A stretch of DNA of 6,185 nucleotides from JBGCEZ01 sp045106735 (lineage in GTDB: Bacteria; Planctomycetota; Phycisphaerae; Phycisphaerales; SM1A02): positions 1-6,185 of the forward strand of contig JBGCEZ010000059.1 in NCBI GenBank assembly GCA_045106735.1, read 5' to 3'. Under the pieces are notes generated by a model that saw only the letters and a program-made list of their open reading frames with translations, was not told the origin of the DNA and did not search any database. Made by a program: the position numbers and the translations under genes. Below are positions 1-6,177 of the stretch, in pieces. Position 1 is the stretch's first letter. Each line of letters begins with the position of its first letter.

Positions 1-1
1 C

Positions 2-196
2 CTGTCCAGCGATGACATTCCGATCGACTTTGAGCTCGACGACTTCAACATCGAACGAGGGGTGAGCTATGGCGGCGGAGATGGGCCATTGCTACAAGCG
101 GAATTTGACAGCTACTCCTTTCGAGTGATTCCGGGGCCGGGGGCATGGTGCCTGCTGCTTGGGGGGTCGCTCTTGACTTCGCGGCGTCGACCCTGA
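2..196 (+). CDS. C-terminal end of an exported protein with a PEP-CTERM-like sorting tail (5' partial)
   Basis: An open frame enters from the left edge and ends at TGA 194-196, giving the last 64 residues of a protein whose start lies outside the window. The visible part begins with an acidic stretch (LSSDDIPIDFELDDFN). It ends with IPGPGA, a short hydrophobic span (WCLLLGGSLL) and a basic RRRP end. The order of proline-glycine motif, hydrophobic segment and arginine cluster at the extreme C-terminus is that of PEP-CTERM/exosortase sorting signals, which in Planctomycetota often have PAPGA or similar in place of PEP. By family knowledge, such proteins are exported and processed at the membrane by an exosortase-type enzyme. 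The N-terminal function cannot be judged from this fragment. The next gene starts 19 bases downstream on the same strand, suggesting co-transcription. Use of this frame is supported by the coherent tail and by the stop just before the next ribosome binding site. Confidence 0.8.
   Translation: MSSDDIPIDFELDDFNIERGVSYGGGDGPLLQAEFDSYSFRVIPGPGAWCLLLGGSLLTSRRRP
128..193 (+). other. PEP-CTERM-like C-terminal sorting signal (PGPG variant)
   Basis: The segment encodes IPGPGAW, about ten mostly hydrophobic residues containing one cysteine, then SRRRP and the stop. It has the three-part structure of a PEP-CTERM tail, but the core is P-G-P-G rather than P-E-P and the hydrophobic span is short. An ordinary membrane anchor is the alternative; the terminal arginine cluster favours a sorting signal. 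Confidence 0.7.
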
Positions 197-206
197 CGCC
201 GTACGT

Positions 207-211
207 GGAGG
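207..211 (+). promoter_or_regulatory. Ribosome binding site (GGAGG) that selects ATG 216
   Basis: GGAGG lies four bases before ATG 216, a strong Shine-Dalgarno match at slightly short spacing. It decides the start of the large mosaic gene. The only other usable start in the long open frame, GTG 341, has no purine-rich site before it and falls after the signal peptide and inside the first propeller unit. Confidence 0.75.
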
Positions 212-215
212 CAAC

Positions 216-298
216 ATGAATCGCAAGCCACACACACACACACACACTTCCGACTCACGATCGGCCTCGCCGGCCTGATCGTCGCCGGCGCGGGCGCC
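216..298 (+). other. Signal peptide coding region, split across two frames at the CA repeat
   Basis: Positions 216-230 give MNRKP, a basic n-region. Positions 248-298 in the shifted frame give FRLTIGLAGLIVAGAGA, a hydrophobic core ending in an A-G-A signal peptidase I site. Neither half makes a signal peptide alone; with one CA unit fewer they join as 27 residues with His-Thr repeats between them. This fit is the main evidence for the true start and for the frameshift. Confidence 0.8.
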
Positions 299-3196
299 CA
301 GTCCGGGGATCCGCCGTGCCAGACGATTCTCGATCCGCCGGTGCTCTACGCCGGCACCGCCGAAGGCGATGAGGCGGGGACCTCCATCGATGCCGCCGGA
401 ACCCGGTTGGTGATCGGCGTGCCCGAACCCGGAACGGCCACGACACCCGCCGGCGATGGACGCGTGGCCACCTTGTCCTGGAACGGCACGGGATGGATCG
501 CCGATGCGGCCGAACTGGTGGATGATGACTCCGAGGCGGCGGCACGCTTCGGATTCTCGGTGGCGACGGCCGGGGATCTGCTGGCGGTGGGGGCGCCGCA
601 ACGCAACGTCGGCATCACCCCCAACGCCGGCTCCGTCTCGGTCTTCCAGCGGGTCGGCGGGGCCTGGGTGTTCCGTCAGCGACTCGTCCAGACCGTCGGG
701 ATCGATGTGACCGACGGCACTGACGAAGTGCTTGATCCTCCCGGCGAGTTCGACGCACGGTTCGGAACGGCGATCGACCTCTGGCGTGATCCGGCGACCG
801 ACGACTACCGCCTCATCGTCGGCGCCCCGTTCGCAGCGATGACCGGCGTCCAAGTCCCTCTCACAAATCCCCCGATCACGACTTCCGGACGCGCCTTCAT
901 CTACGAAGCGAGCGGGGCCGATCCAACCAGCTGGTCGCTTGCCGGCACACCCCGTTTCACGGACGTGTACGGCGATGACGGCAAGTTTCTCCCGGGTGGT
1001 GAGCAGATCGGTCAATCCGTGGCCATCCATGGCGACTTTGCGGTGGTGGGATCGCCTCGCCTGGACCTTGCGAGCGGCACCCTCGACTCGGGCCACGCCG
1101 TGGTCTTCGAGCGGGACGCCAGCTCAGGCGAGTGGCCGGGGCTCGATGGCATTACGCTCCCATTTGACTTCGACAGTCCAGTGAACGATCCGAACGAAGC
1201 CGGGAACGACTTTGCCGAGCATGGGTTCGGGGTCGCGATGGACGAATCGCGCATTGCGGTGGGTGCCCCGGGCGACATCCCTCCAGAGGTCCTCGCGGGC
1301 GGACCGCAGATCGCGACCGGAGTCGTTCGCGCATACACGTACACGAGTGATCCAGTCGATGGCCTCTCGGTCACGCTCACGGACATCATCGGCCCAGACG
1401 ATCTCCAAGGCATCACCGATCCCGACGGATCGCCTGAGCCGCTCCAGATCGATGATTTTCAGGCCGATGCACGGTTCGGAGCAGCCGTCGCCATCGACGA
1501 TCGCTTCCTGACCGTCGCAGCGCCGCGCGGATCGATCAACTCTCGAATCAACGGAAGTGTGACGACGATTCTGCTGGCCGACCTCGATCTCGATCGCTAC
1601 ACCCTGCGACGCGACGTCTCAATCCGCCCGACCAGTGGAGCTCCCACCCGCTTCGGGGCAGCCGTTGCATCCCTCACCGATCCGATGACTGGGCTCGTGG
1701 CCGCCGTCGCCGGCTGGCCGAGAGACGAATCAAGCTTCAGTGCCGGTGGTAGTGCAGCGGTCTTGGTAAACACGGACGTCGACTGCAACGGAAACGGTAT
1801 TCCCGACTCGTGCGACATCGCAAGCGGTTTCGAAACCGATTGCTACCCCTATGACAAAATCAATGGCATGCGCGGCAACGGGATCCCAGACTCTTGTGAT
1901 ATCGCGGCAGGGCTGACGTCCGACTGCAACGGCAATTTGATTCCTGACGAGTGCGAACTCCGGACGGCCGAGATCGTCTTCGTGATCGATGACTCCGGAT
2001 CGGTCGCCGGCAATCAGGACGCCGTGTGCAGCATCATCTCGGATCTCAAGATCAGCCTTGAATCGGACGCCGCCGGTGACCCTGACATGCATCTGATCAC
2101 GTCTGAACTGCTCGTTTCCGACGCGGCCTGTCTGCCGAATGCCTTCGCTTCGGCCAGCTGTATTCGACCCGGCGAGACCGTGACGACACGATTCGGCAGT
2201 TCGATCCCGGGTGCGCCGATCGACTTGGAGACGGTTGATAGCTGTGAGGCATGGGCCGGCGCTGCGGCGATCGTCGCCGACCGGTATCCATGGCGAACCG
2301 CTGCCCGAGTCGTGGTGGTCGTTGGGAATGAATGCGCTTGGACTGGCACAGGAGGGCCAGCGTGCTCTCAGGACGACTTAGACTCGGCCATTGCGGCGGC
2401 GACCGTCTTGGAGTGCCGAGATGTGACCTTCTTCCCGATCCTCGTCCCGGGGCCGGTGATCGAACCCATCGACGTGGCAATTCAGATGAACATCATGGCC
2501 CGGACGAGTTCCGGCGAGGCGTTCGGACTCGCGTCGTTCGACCCGGCGGACAGGATCACGCTGGTCGACGCCATGACGCCGAAGCTTGAGGAGTTGCTCC
2601 TTCTGCATGACTACGCCCCCAATGATTCGCCGGATGGCATCATCGACCTGTGCCAGTTCCTTGACCCGAACTTCGATCAGGACGAAGTGGACGATTGCAA
2701 CGCGAATGGTATCGACGACGACGCGGAGATTCTCATCGGTATCTTCGGTGACGAGCTCGTCTCAGAGGCCGACCTGATCGCGCCGATCGGGCTCCTGGAC
2801 GTGTGCCAGGTCTGCTGCGAGGCGGACATCGCATCCGAAGGCGGCGGTGGCCCGGACCACGTGGTCGACTTCACCGACATCCTGACCGTGCTGGCCAACT
2901 GGGATGGCGTCTCGACTGATCCGTGGACCCCGTGTGACGGCGGCTCCCCGATGTCGACGGTGGACGCGGCTGACGTCGATGGAAGCGGACTGGTCGGGTT
3001 CAATGACATCCTCACCGTCCTCGGTGCGTGGGGGCCGTGCTACGTGAGCAATCCCCCGTCATGCCCGACACTGGACTTCATGAACGCTCCCCAACCGCCA
3101 CAGGACATTCTCGATTGCCTCCGAAAGGCCAATTGGGATCCGGTCAAGGCAGCGCCCTGCATTGATGCACTCAACATCACCGGCTCGACGAACTGA
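216..3196 (+). CDS. Large secreted mosaic protein: FG-GAP propeller, calcium-loop repeats, VWA-like domain, dockerin-like tail; out of frame at a 5' CA repeat
   Basis: The long frame is open from 197 to 3196 and has no ATG, GTG or TTG before GTG 341. It begins with a signal-peptide core (FRLTIGLAGLIVAGAGA then QSGD) at 248-301. ATG 216, with a good ribosome binding site, is in another register and reaches this core only if the (CA)9 tract loses one unit or gains two. Corrected that way, the protein has 992 residues with predicted cleavage after AGA, residue 27. Seven FG-GAP-type units follow, at about 377-1720 (RFG...VGAP pattern), as expected of a seven-bladed integrin-alpha-like beta-propeller. 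Next come DCNGNGIPDSCDI calcium-loop repeats at 1781-1960. A VWA-like domain spans about 1961-2608, with the MIDAS motif DDSGS at 1988-2002 and seven cysteines. The acidic dockerin-like tail ends in GAWGPC at 3040, followed by a short helical end. The inferred role is an exported calcium-dependent adhesin or surface protein. As sequenced, the gene is OFF, or a repeat-length error is present. Confidence 0.85.
229..247. repeat. (CA)9 dinucleotide microsatellite in the signal-peptide coding region
   Basis: Nine uninterrupted CA units plus one C lie just after the fourth codon of the mosaic gene. In the ATG 216 frame they encode alternating His and Thr. With nine units the ATG frame hits TGA at 276-278 after 20 codons. 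With eight or eleven units it joins the long frame at TTC 248 and yields a typical signal peptide. With ten units it enters the third frame and stops at TGA 370-372. Unit-number changes by slipped-strand mispairing would therefore switch the gene on and off. Confidence 0.95.
377..1720 (+). repeat. Seven FG-GAP-like beta-propeller units
   Basis: Seven diverged protein repeats start near 377, 545, 755, 1001, 1217, 1469 and 1646. Examples are RFGFSVATAGDLLAVGAP, IGQSVAIHGDFAVVGSP, HGFGVAMDESRIAVGAP and RFGAAVAIDDRFLTVAAP. Each has an F-G-x-x-[VI]-A start, a short D/G turn and a V-G-A-P-like end. Seven is the number needed to close an integrin-alpha-type propeller. The first unit (GTSIDAAGTRLVIGVPEPG) and the last (AVAGWP) are the most diverged. 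The repeats are at protein level only; the DNA is not tandemly identical. Confidence 0.8.
1781..1960 (+). repeat. Three calcium-loop repeats (DCNGNGIPDSCDI type), the second with an insertion
   Basis: Unit 1 at 1781-1828 reads DCNGNGIPDSCDIASG. Unit 2 at 1838-1912 begins DC, then has ten residues (YPYDKINGMR) where one Asn is expected, and resumes GNGIPDSCDIAAG. Unit 3 at 1922-1960 reads DCNGNLIPDECEL. Such Asp/Asn-rich, cysteine-paired loops resemble EF-hand or thrombospondin type 3 calcium sites and are common in secreted planctomycete proteins. They link the propeller to the VWA-like domain. A further related loop (DDCNANGIDDDAEI) lies near 2690-2731. Confidence 0.75.
1961..2608 (+). other. 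Von Willebrand factor A-like domain with MIDAS motif
   Basis: The domain opens with AEIVFVIDDSGSVAG, a hydrophobic strand followed by D-D-S-G-S, which matches the DxSxS metal-ion-dependent adhesion site. A later strand, ARVVVVVGNEC, sits where family members usually have an Asp-Gly; here it is Asn-Glu, so the third metal position may be altered. Seven cysteines fall within the domain, consistent with disulfides in an exported protein. The end is placed after the helix MTPKLEELLLL. The boundaries are approximate. Confidence 0.7.
2825..3040 (+). repeat. Dockerin-like duplicated calcium motif ending in GAWGPC
   Basis: Two related segments, VVDFTDILTVLANWDG and DVDGSGLVGFNDILTVLGAWGPC, are separated by a Cys/Pro-rich linker. 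Each has an acidic loop followed by an F-x-D-I-L-T-V-L helix and a Trp. This matches the duplicated F-hand layout of dockerin type I and the GPC-terminated tails common in Phycisphaerae secreted proteins. Whether it binds a cohesin is unknown. About 50 more residues with paired cysteines follow before the stop. Confidence 0.7.
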
Positions 3197-3245
3197 TGAG
3201 TCAGAGCTTGCCACAGAACAAGAGAGTCGGTTGACCGATCGATCG

Positions 3246-3281
3246 ACGAGGAGCCGAGGACGAAGGTCCTCGGCTCCTTGT
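3246..3281 (+). terminator. Strong stem-loop between convergent genes, probable terminator
   Basis: A 16-pair stem (3246-3261 with 3266-3281, including one G-T wobble) encloses a GAAG loop. The core AGGAGCCGAGGA/TCCTCGGCTCCT is perfect. It lies 50 bases after the mosaic gene stop and 14 bases beyond the stop of the opposing gene. On the plus strand the tail is TTGTGCTT at 3278-3287, only moderately T-rich; on the minus strand there is no T tract. It best fits a terminator for the plus-strand operon, and may also block transcription from the minus-strand gene. Confidence 0.7.
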
Positions 3282-3294
3282 GCTTCGTGCAGCC

Positions 3295-4329
3295 TCACCG
3301 CTGCCGCCGCGCCAATCGCTTGATCCACCGCTCCGCCTCGTCCATCCGCGCGAACTTCCGCTCGTCGGCCCGAAACGCGGGCGTATGGGCGTGCGCCTTG
3401 GAGCCGCTCCACCGCAGTCCGTGCTTCTTGTGCAGCAACTCGTGGTAGACGATGAAGTCCACGACGAATACGGGCACGTCCGCGTCGTCCACCGTACGGC
3501 TCACCATCAACAGGTCACCGACGAAATCGTAGTAGCCAAACAGCCGTTTCGTCGCTTCGGCGTTCCACGTCAGGCGCGGGCGTGGCATTGCCCCGCCAAA
3601 GTACTCGGCGTTGACCCGCTCGAAACTCTCGTCCAGATCATGGGCGCGGCCGCGGGGTTCGTCGGCCAAGCCGCCCAAGCGGTCGATGAGCGACCGGGTC
3701 TCTTGGTAGGCCGCGCCGAGCATCGCGTCGTGCAAGACGCGGCGGCCCGCGGCCCGCGACCGATCGGCGTTGGCGCTGTCTGATCCGTCGATCACGTCGA
3801 TGAGGCGTTCCAAGACGTCCGGCGGCATGACGGCCAGCGGCGCTTGCAGATCGATGCGCACCGGACCTGCACGGCGTGCGTCGGCGCGCGTGACCGCGGA
3901 CATGGGACGAAAGCGGATGTGGACCGCCTCGGCGGGATCCCGGCGGAGGGCCGCCGCCGTTGCCACCGGGTCGCCGCCCAGCCAGCGAATGAAAGCCGGC
4001 GATGCGTCCAGTCGTTCGCGGACCACCACGCCGGTCGTTTCCGTTGCCTCCACCACCGCCTCAAGGACCGACTCGCCGGTCAGCCACGCGAGCCAGCCGC
4101 GAACCAGACGCGTTTCGGCCGTGAGTTCGGCGGGCTGGGCCCCGGTTCGCACGAGGTCTGACTCCAGCGCCCGCGACTCGACCTCGATCGAACGCCGCAG
4201 TCGGTCCAGGCCCGCCCCCTGCCCGGCGGCGGCCAGGTGGATCCGGTGCAGCAGGGTGTCCACCGTCGAGCGCAGACCGCGAACACGAACCCGCCGCGCG
4301 GGCCGGGGCGGGGACGGCGACGCGTCCAT
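3295..4329 (-). CDS. SprT-like zinc metallopeptidase domain protein
   Basis: From ATG 4329 the product has 344 residues with no signal peptide, so it is probably cytoplasmic. The C-terminal third (about 233-344) resembles SprT-like/YgjP-like metallopeptidases. It has ESFERVNAEYFGG (compare the family's N-x-x-Y-F-x-G pattern), a strand with LTWN, then VDFIVYHELLHKKHG with the HExxH zinc motif at residues 296-300 (bases 3430-3444). AHAHTPAF follows, whose His315 is the likely third ligand (H-x-x-x-F). The N-terminal 230 residues are Arg- and Ala-rich, mostly helical in character, and show no family I recognise. In this family HExxH with a third His coordinates zinc; substrates range from proteins crosslinked to DNA to unknown. 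The start is uncertain: ATG 4329 lacks a good ribosome binding site, and GTG 4404 in frame would give 369 residues. The frame stays open further upstream into the sulfatase start region, which is unlikely to be translated. Confidence 0.8.
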   Translation of the reverse strand: MDASPSPPRPARRVRVRGLRSTVDTLLHRIHLAAAGQGAGLDRLRRSIEVESRALESDLVRTGAQPAELTAETRLVRGWLAWLTGESVLEAVVEATETTGVVVRERLDASPAFIRWLGGDPVATAAALRRDPAEAVHIRFRPMSAVTRADARRAGPVRIDLQAPLAVMPPDVLERLIDVIDGSDSANADRSRAAGRRVLHDAMLGAAYQETRSLIDRLGGLADEPRGRAHDLDESFERVNAEYFGGAMPRPRLTWNAEATKRLFGYYDFVGDLLMVSRTVDDADVPVFVVDFIVYHELLHKKHGLRWSGSKAHAHTPAFRADERKFARMDEAERWIKRLARRQR

Positions 4330-4501
4330 TTCGATCGGGCGGTCACCGAGCGGTCGCGGCGGCGCGACCGAGCGGACGGGACGGGATGACGAATGCTGAC
4401 TCACGGGCGGCGGGATCTCGAATCGTGGCGGAGCGGGCGATGGGATGCGGCGGCGGGCGATCCGAAAAGCCCGGAACCCCGGGGTCCAGAGACCAGGACA
4501 C

Positions 4502-4515
4502 CGGCCGCGCGGCCG
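4502..4515. repeat. Perfect 14-base palindrome between divergent genes
   Basis: CGGCCGCGCGGCCG is self-complementary over all 14 bases and lies near the middle of the divergent intergenic region. It could be a dimeric regulator site or simply a product of very high GC. No second copy was noticed in the window. Confidence 0.4.
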
Positions 4516-4588
4516 ATCGTACCCCTGGTCATCGACCGTCTCCCCGCCGGTTGATGAAACTCGCCCTGGCGGCCAGACGGCTGGCCCC

Positions 4589-4616
4589 TTTCGGCCGCCG
4601 GCGACCGCGGTAGCAT
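4589..4616 (+). promoter_or_regulatory. Candidate sigma-70-type promoter for the sulfatase gene
   Basis: TAGCAT at 4611-4616 resembles a -10 element and stands out in GC-rich surroundings. A weak -35 candidate, TTTCGG at 4589-4594, is 16 bases upstream. Transcription would start near 4623, leaving a leader of about 20 bases that contains the ribosome binding site. Confidence 0.35.
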
Positions 4617-4631
4617 CGATTTCGCCACCTC

Positions 4632-4635
4632 GGAG
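4632..4635 (+). promoter_or_regulatory. Ribosome binding site (GGAG) that decides the sulfatase start
   Basis: GGAG is seven bases before ATG 4643, which is good spacing. It supports this ATG over the upstream in-frame start at 4445. The protein from ATG 4643 begins directly with a signal peptide. Confidence 0.65.
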
Positions 4636-4642
4636 CTTCCGC

Positions 4643-6142
4643 ATGCCGATCGCCCGTCCCGCGTCTTCCGTCATTTCCGCCGTGGCCCTCGCCGGCGGTA
4701 TTCTGCTCGCGTGCCTCGCGGCATCCGCGGCGGCGAACGCCACGCCGGACGCCCACGCCGCGCCCGCCCGCCCGACGGACCCGCGCCCCAACATCATCTT
4801 CATCATGGCCGACGACCTGGGCTGGGGAGAACTCGGCAGCTACGGCCAAGCGTGGATCCGCACGCCAGCCATCGACCGCATCGCCCGTGAAGGCATGCAG
4901 TTCTCGCAGCACTACGCCGGCGCCCCGGTGTGCGCTCCGTCGCGCTGCGTGCTGCTCACCGGCCGCCGCTCCACCCACGCCTACGTCCGCGACAACAAGG
5001 AAAACGGCGGCTGGGGTCCGGACGAACCCGAAGGCCAGCTCGCCCTTCCCGCCGGCACGCCCACCATCGCCCGCAGCCTGCAGGCCGCCGGCTACGCCAC
5101 CGGGGCGATCGGCAAATGGGGCCTCGGCGGGCCGGACTCGAGCGGCATGCCCGACCAACAAGGCTTCGACTTTTTCTACGGGTACCTGTGCCAGCGTGTC
5201 GCCCACAACCTCTACCCCACGCACCTCTGGCGAAACGGCACGCGCGAAGACCTCCCCGGCAACGAGTGGGGCAACCTCGTCGGCCAGACCTACGCCCACG
5301 ATCGCATGGCCGAGGAAGCCCTCGCGTTCATCGACCGGCACGCGGGCGAGCCGTTCTTTCTGTACCTGCCGTTCCACATCCCGCACCTGGCCTTGCAGGC
5401 GCCGCAGGAAGAGATCGATCGATACGCCGACCTGCCGGAAGACGGACCGTACGAAGGCGGCAAGGGATACCTGCCGCACCCGACGCCCCGCCGCGCGTAC
5501 GCGGCCATGGTCACGCGGATGGACCGCGACATCGGCCGCATCATGGATGCCCTGGCCGCCGCCGGCATCGACGACCGGACCGCGGTGTTCTTCACCAGCG
5601 ACAACGGGCCGACGTTCGACATCGGCGGGGCGGATTCGGACTTCTTCGAGTCGGCCCCGAATGCCCGCGGCCGCAAGGGCAGCGTGTACGAGGGCGGACT
5701 GCGCGTGCCGCTGGTCGCCCGCTGGCCGGGGCGGATCGCTCCCGGTTCGCTCAGCGATCACCTCTCCAGCTTCGAGGATTGGATGCCGACGCTGCTGGAC
5801 CTGGCCGGAGTCGACGCGGTCCCGCCGACCGAGGGCATCAGCTTCGGGCCGGAACTCGTGGGCGACGGCGAGCAGCCGGAACACGCGTTCCTGCAATGGG
5901 AGTTCCCCGGCTACCGCGGCCAGCAGGCGATCCGCCAGGGCCGCTGGAAGGCGGTCCGCCGCAACATCAAGCAGGGCAACCGCGACATCCAGCTCTACGA
6001 CCTGGCCGCCGACCCGACCGAATCGCGCGACGTGGCCGCCGAGCATCCGGAGCTCGTGGCGAGGTTCGACCGCCTGATGCGGGAGGGGCGGGTGCCGTCG
6101 CCGGAGTTTCCGCTGCCGGGGTTCGATCCTGAGGTCCCCTGA
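4643..6142 (+). CDS. Secreted formylglycine-dependent sulfatase (arylsulfatase family)
   Basis: The 499-residue product is of normal length for a type I sulfatase. Residues 1 to about 35 form a signal peptide (hydrophobic VISAVALAGGILLACLAASA, then ANA as a likely cleavage site). A lipobox reading of LLAC is possible but poor. The mature enzyme starts with RPNIIFIMADDLGWGELGSYG, whose D57 and D58 are metal ligands. The signature CAPSRCVLLTG follows: C97 in CxPSR is the residue oxidised to formylglycine by a maturase. Other family active-site elements are K158 in GKWG, H245/H248 in HIPH, D320-N321 in SDNGP and K345 in RGRKGS. By family knowledge it hydrolyses sulfate esters, probably on sulfated polysaccharides in the periplasm or outside the cell; the substrate cannot be told here. 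No maturase or glycoside hydrolase lies in the window. The start was chosen from the GGAG site and signal peptide; the frame extends upstream to 4445 without support. Confidence 0.93.
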   Translation: MPIARPASSVISAVALAGGILLACLAASAAANATPDAHAAPARPTDPRPNIIFIMADDLGWGELGSYGQAWIRTPAIDRIAREGMQFSQHYAGAPVCAPSRCVLLTGRRSTHAYVRDNKENGGWGPDEPEGQLALPAGTPTIARSLQAAGYATGAIGKWGLGGPDSSGMPDQQGFDFFYGYLCQRVAHNLYPTHLWRNGTREDLPGNEWGNLVGQTYAHDRMAEEALAFIDRHAGEPFFLYLPFHIPHLALQAPQEEIDRYADLPEDGPYEGGKGYLPHPTPRRAYAAMVTRMDRDIGRIMDALAAAGIDDRTAVFFTSDNGPTFDIGGADSDFFESAPNARGRKGSVYEGGLRVPLVARWPGRIAPGSLSDHLSSFEDWMPTLLDLAGVDAVPPTEGISFGPELVGDGEQPEHAFLQWEFPGYRGQQAIRQGRWKAVRRNIKQGNRDIQLYDLAADPTESRDVAAEHPELVARFDRLMREGRVPSPEFPLPGFDPEVP

Positions 6143-6143
6143 C

Positions 6144-6177
6144 CCGGCGATGGCGACGGGAGCGTCAGACTCGCCGG
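6144..6177 (+). terminator. Possible stem-loop after the sulfatase gene
   Basis: CCGGCGA (6144-6150) pairs with TCGCCGG (6171-6177), enclosing a nested GACG/CGTC stem (6155-6158 with 6163-6166). It begins two bases after the sulfatase stop. No T tract follows before the window ends, so intrinsic termination is uncertain. Confidence 0.3.

Larger units (their letters stand above)
4330..4642. other. Divergent intergenic region, no gene supported
   Basis: About 313 bases separate the metallopeptidase start (if ATG 4329) from the sulfatase ATG 4643. I see no convincing gene. The region holds inverted repeats at 4351-4370 (CGGTCGC, six-base loop, GCGACCG) and 4571-4586 (GGCCAG, ACGG, CTGGCC), a 14-base palindrome at 4502-4515, and a candidate promoter before the sulfatase. 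If the metallopeptidase starts at GTG 4404, the first hairpin becomes coding. Open frames crossing this stretch are by-products of high GC. Confidence 0.6.

Noticed and set aside
341..343. GTG 341 as the true start of the mosaic gene
   Set aside because: There is no ribosome binding site before it. It would delete an evident signal peptide in the same frame and start inside the first propeller unit.
92..1096. Minus-strand open frame of 334 codons opposite the start of the mosaic gene
   Set aside because: It has no recognisable domain, spans two plus-strand genes with clear protein signals, and is explained by high GC and the antisense of coding frames.
1781..1960. Calcium-loop repeats as a CRISPR or DNA-level tandem array
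   Set aside because: The similarity is at protein level; the DNA of the units has diverged and the spacing fits coding repeats.
3236..3245. CGATCGATCG short tandem/palindrome as a second microsatellite
   Set aside because: It is only two and a half units of a four-base motif in intergenic DNA, too short to be unstable or meaningful.
4445..4642. N-terminal extension of the sulfatase frame from ATG 4445
   Set aside because: It would bury the signal peptide behind 66 Arg/Pro-rich residues; ATG 4643 has a well-spaced GGAG site.
4330..4806. N-terminal extension of the metallopeptidase frame up to 4806
   Set aside because: The extra residues are low-complexity, would overlap the sulfatase start and signal peptide on the other strand, and lack a ribosome binding site.
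4529..6046. Minus-strand open frame of 505 codons opposite the sulfatase
   Set aside because: It is the antisense shadow of a well-supported sulfatase; its product is low-complexity and Val/Ala/Arg-rich without motifs.
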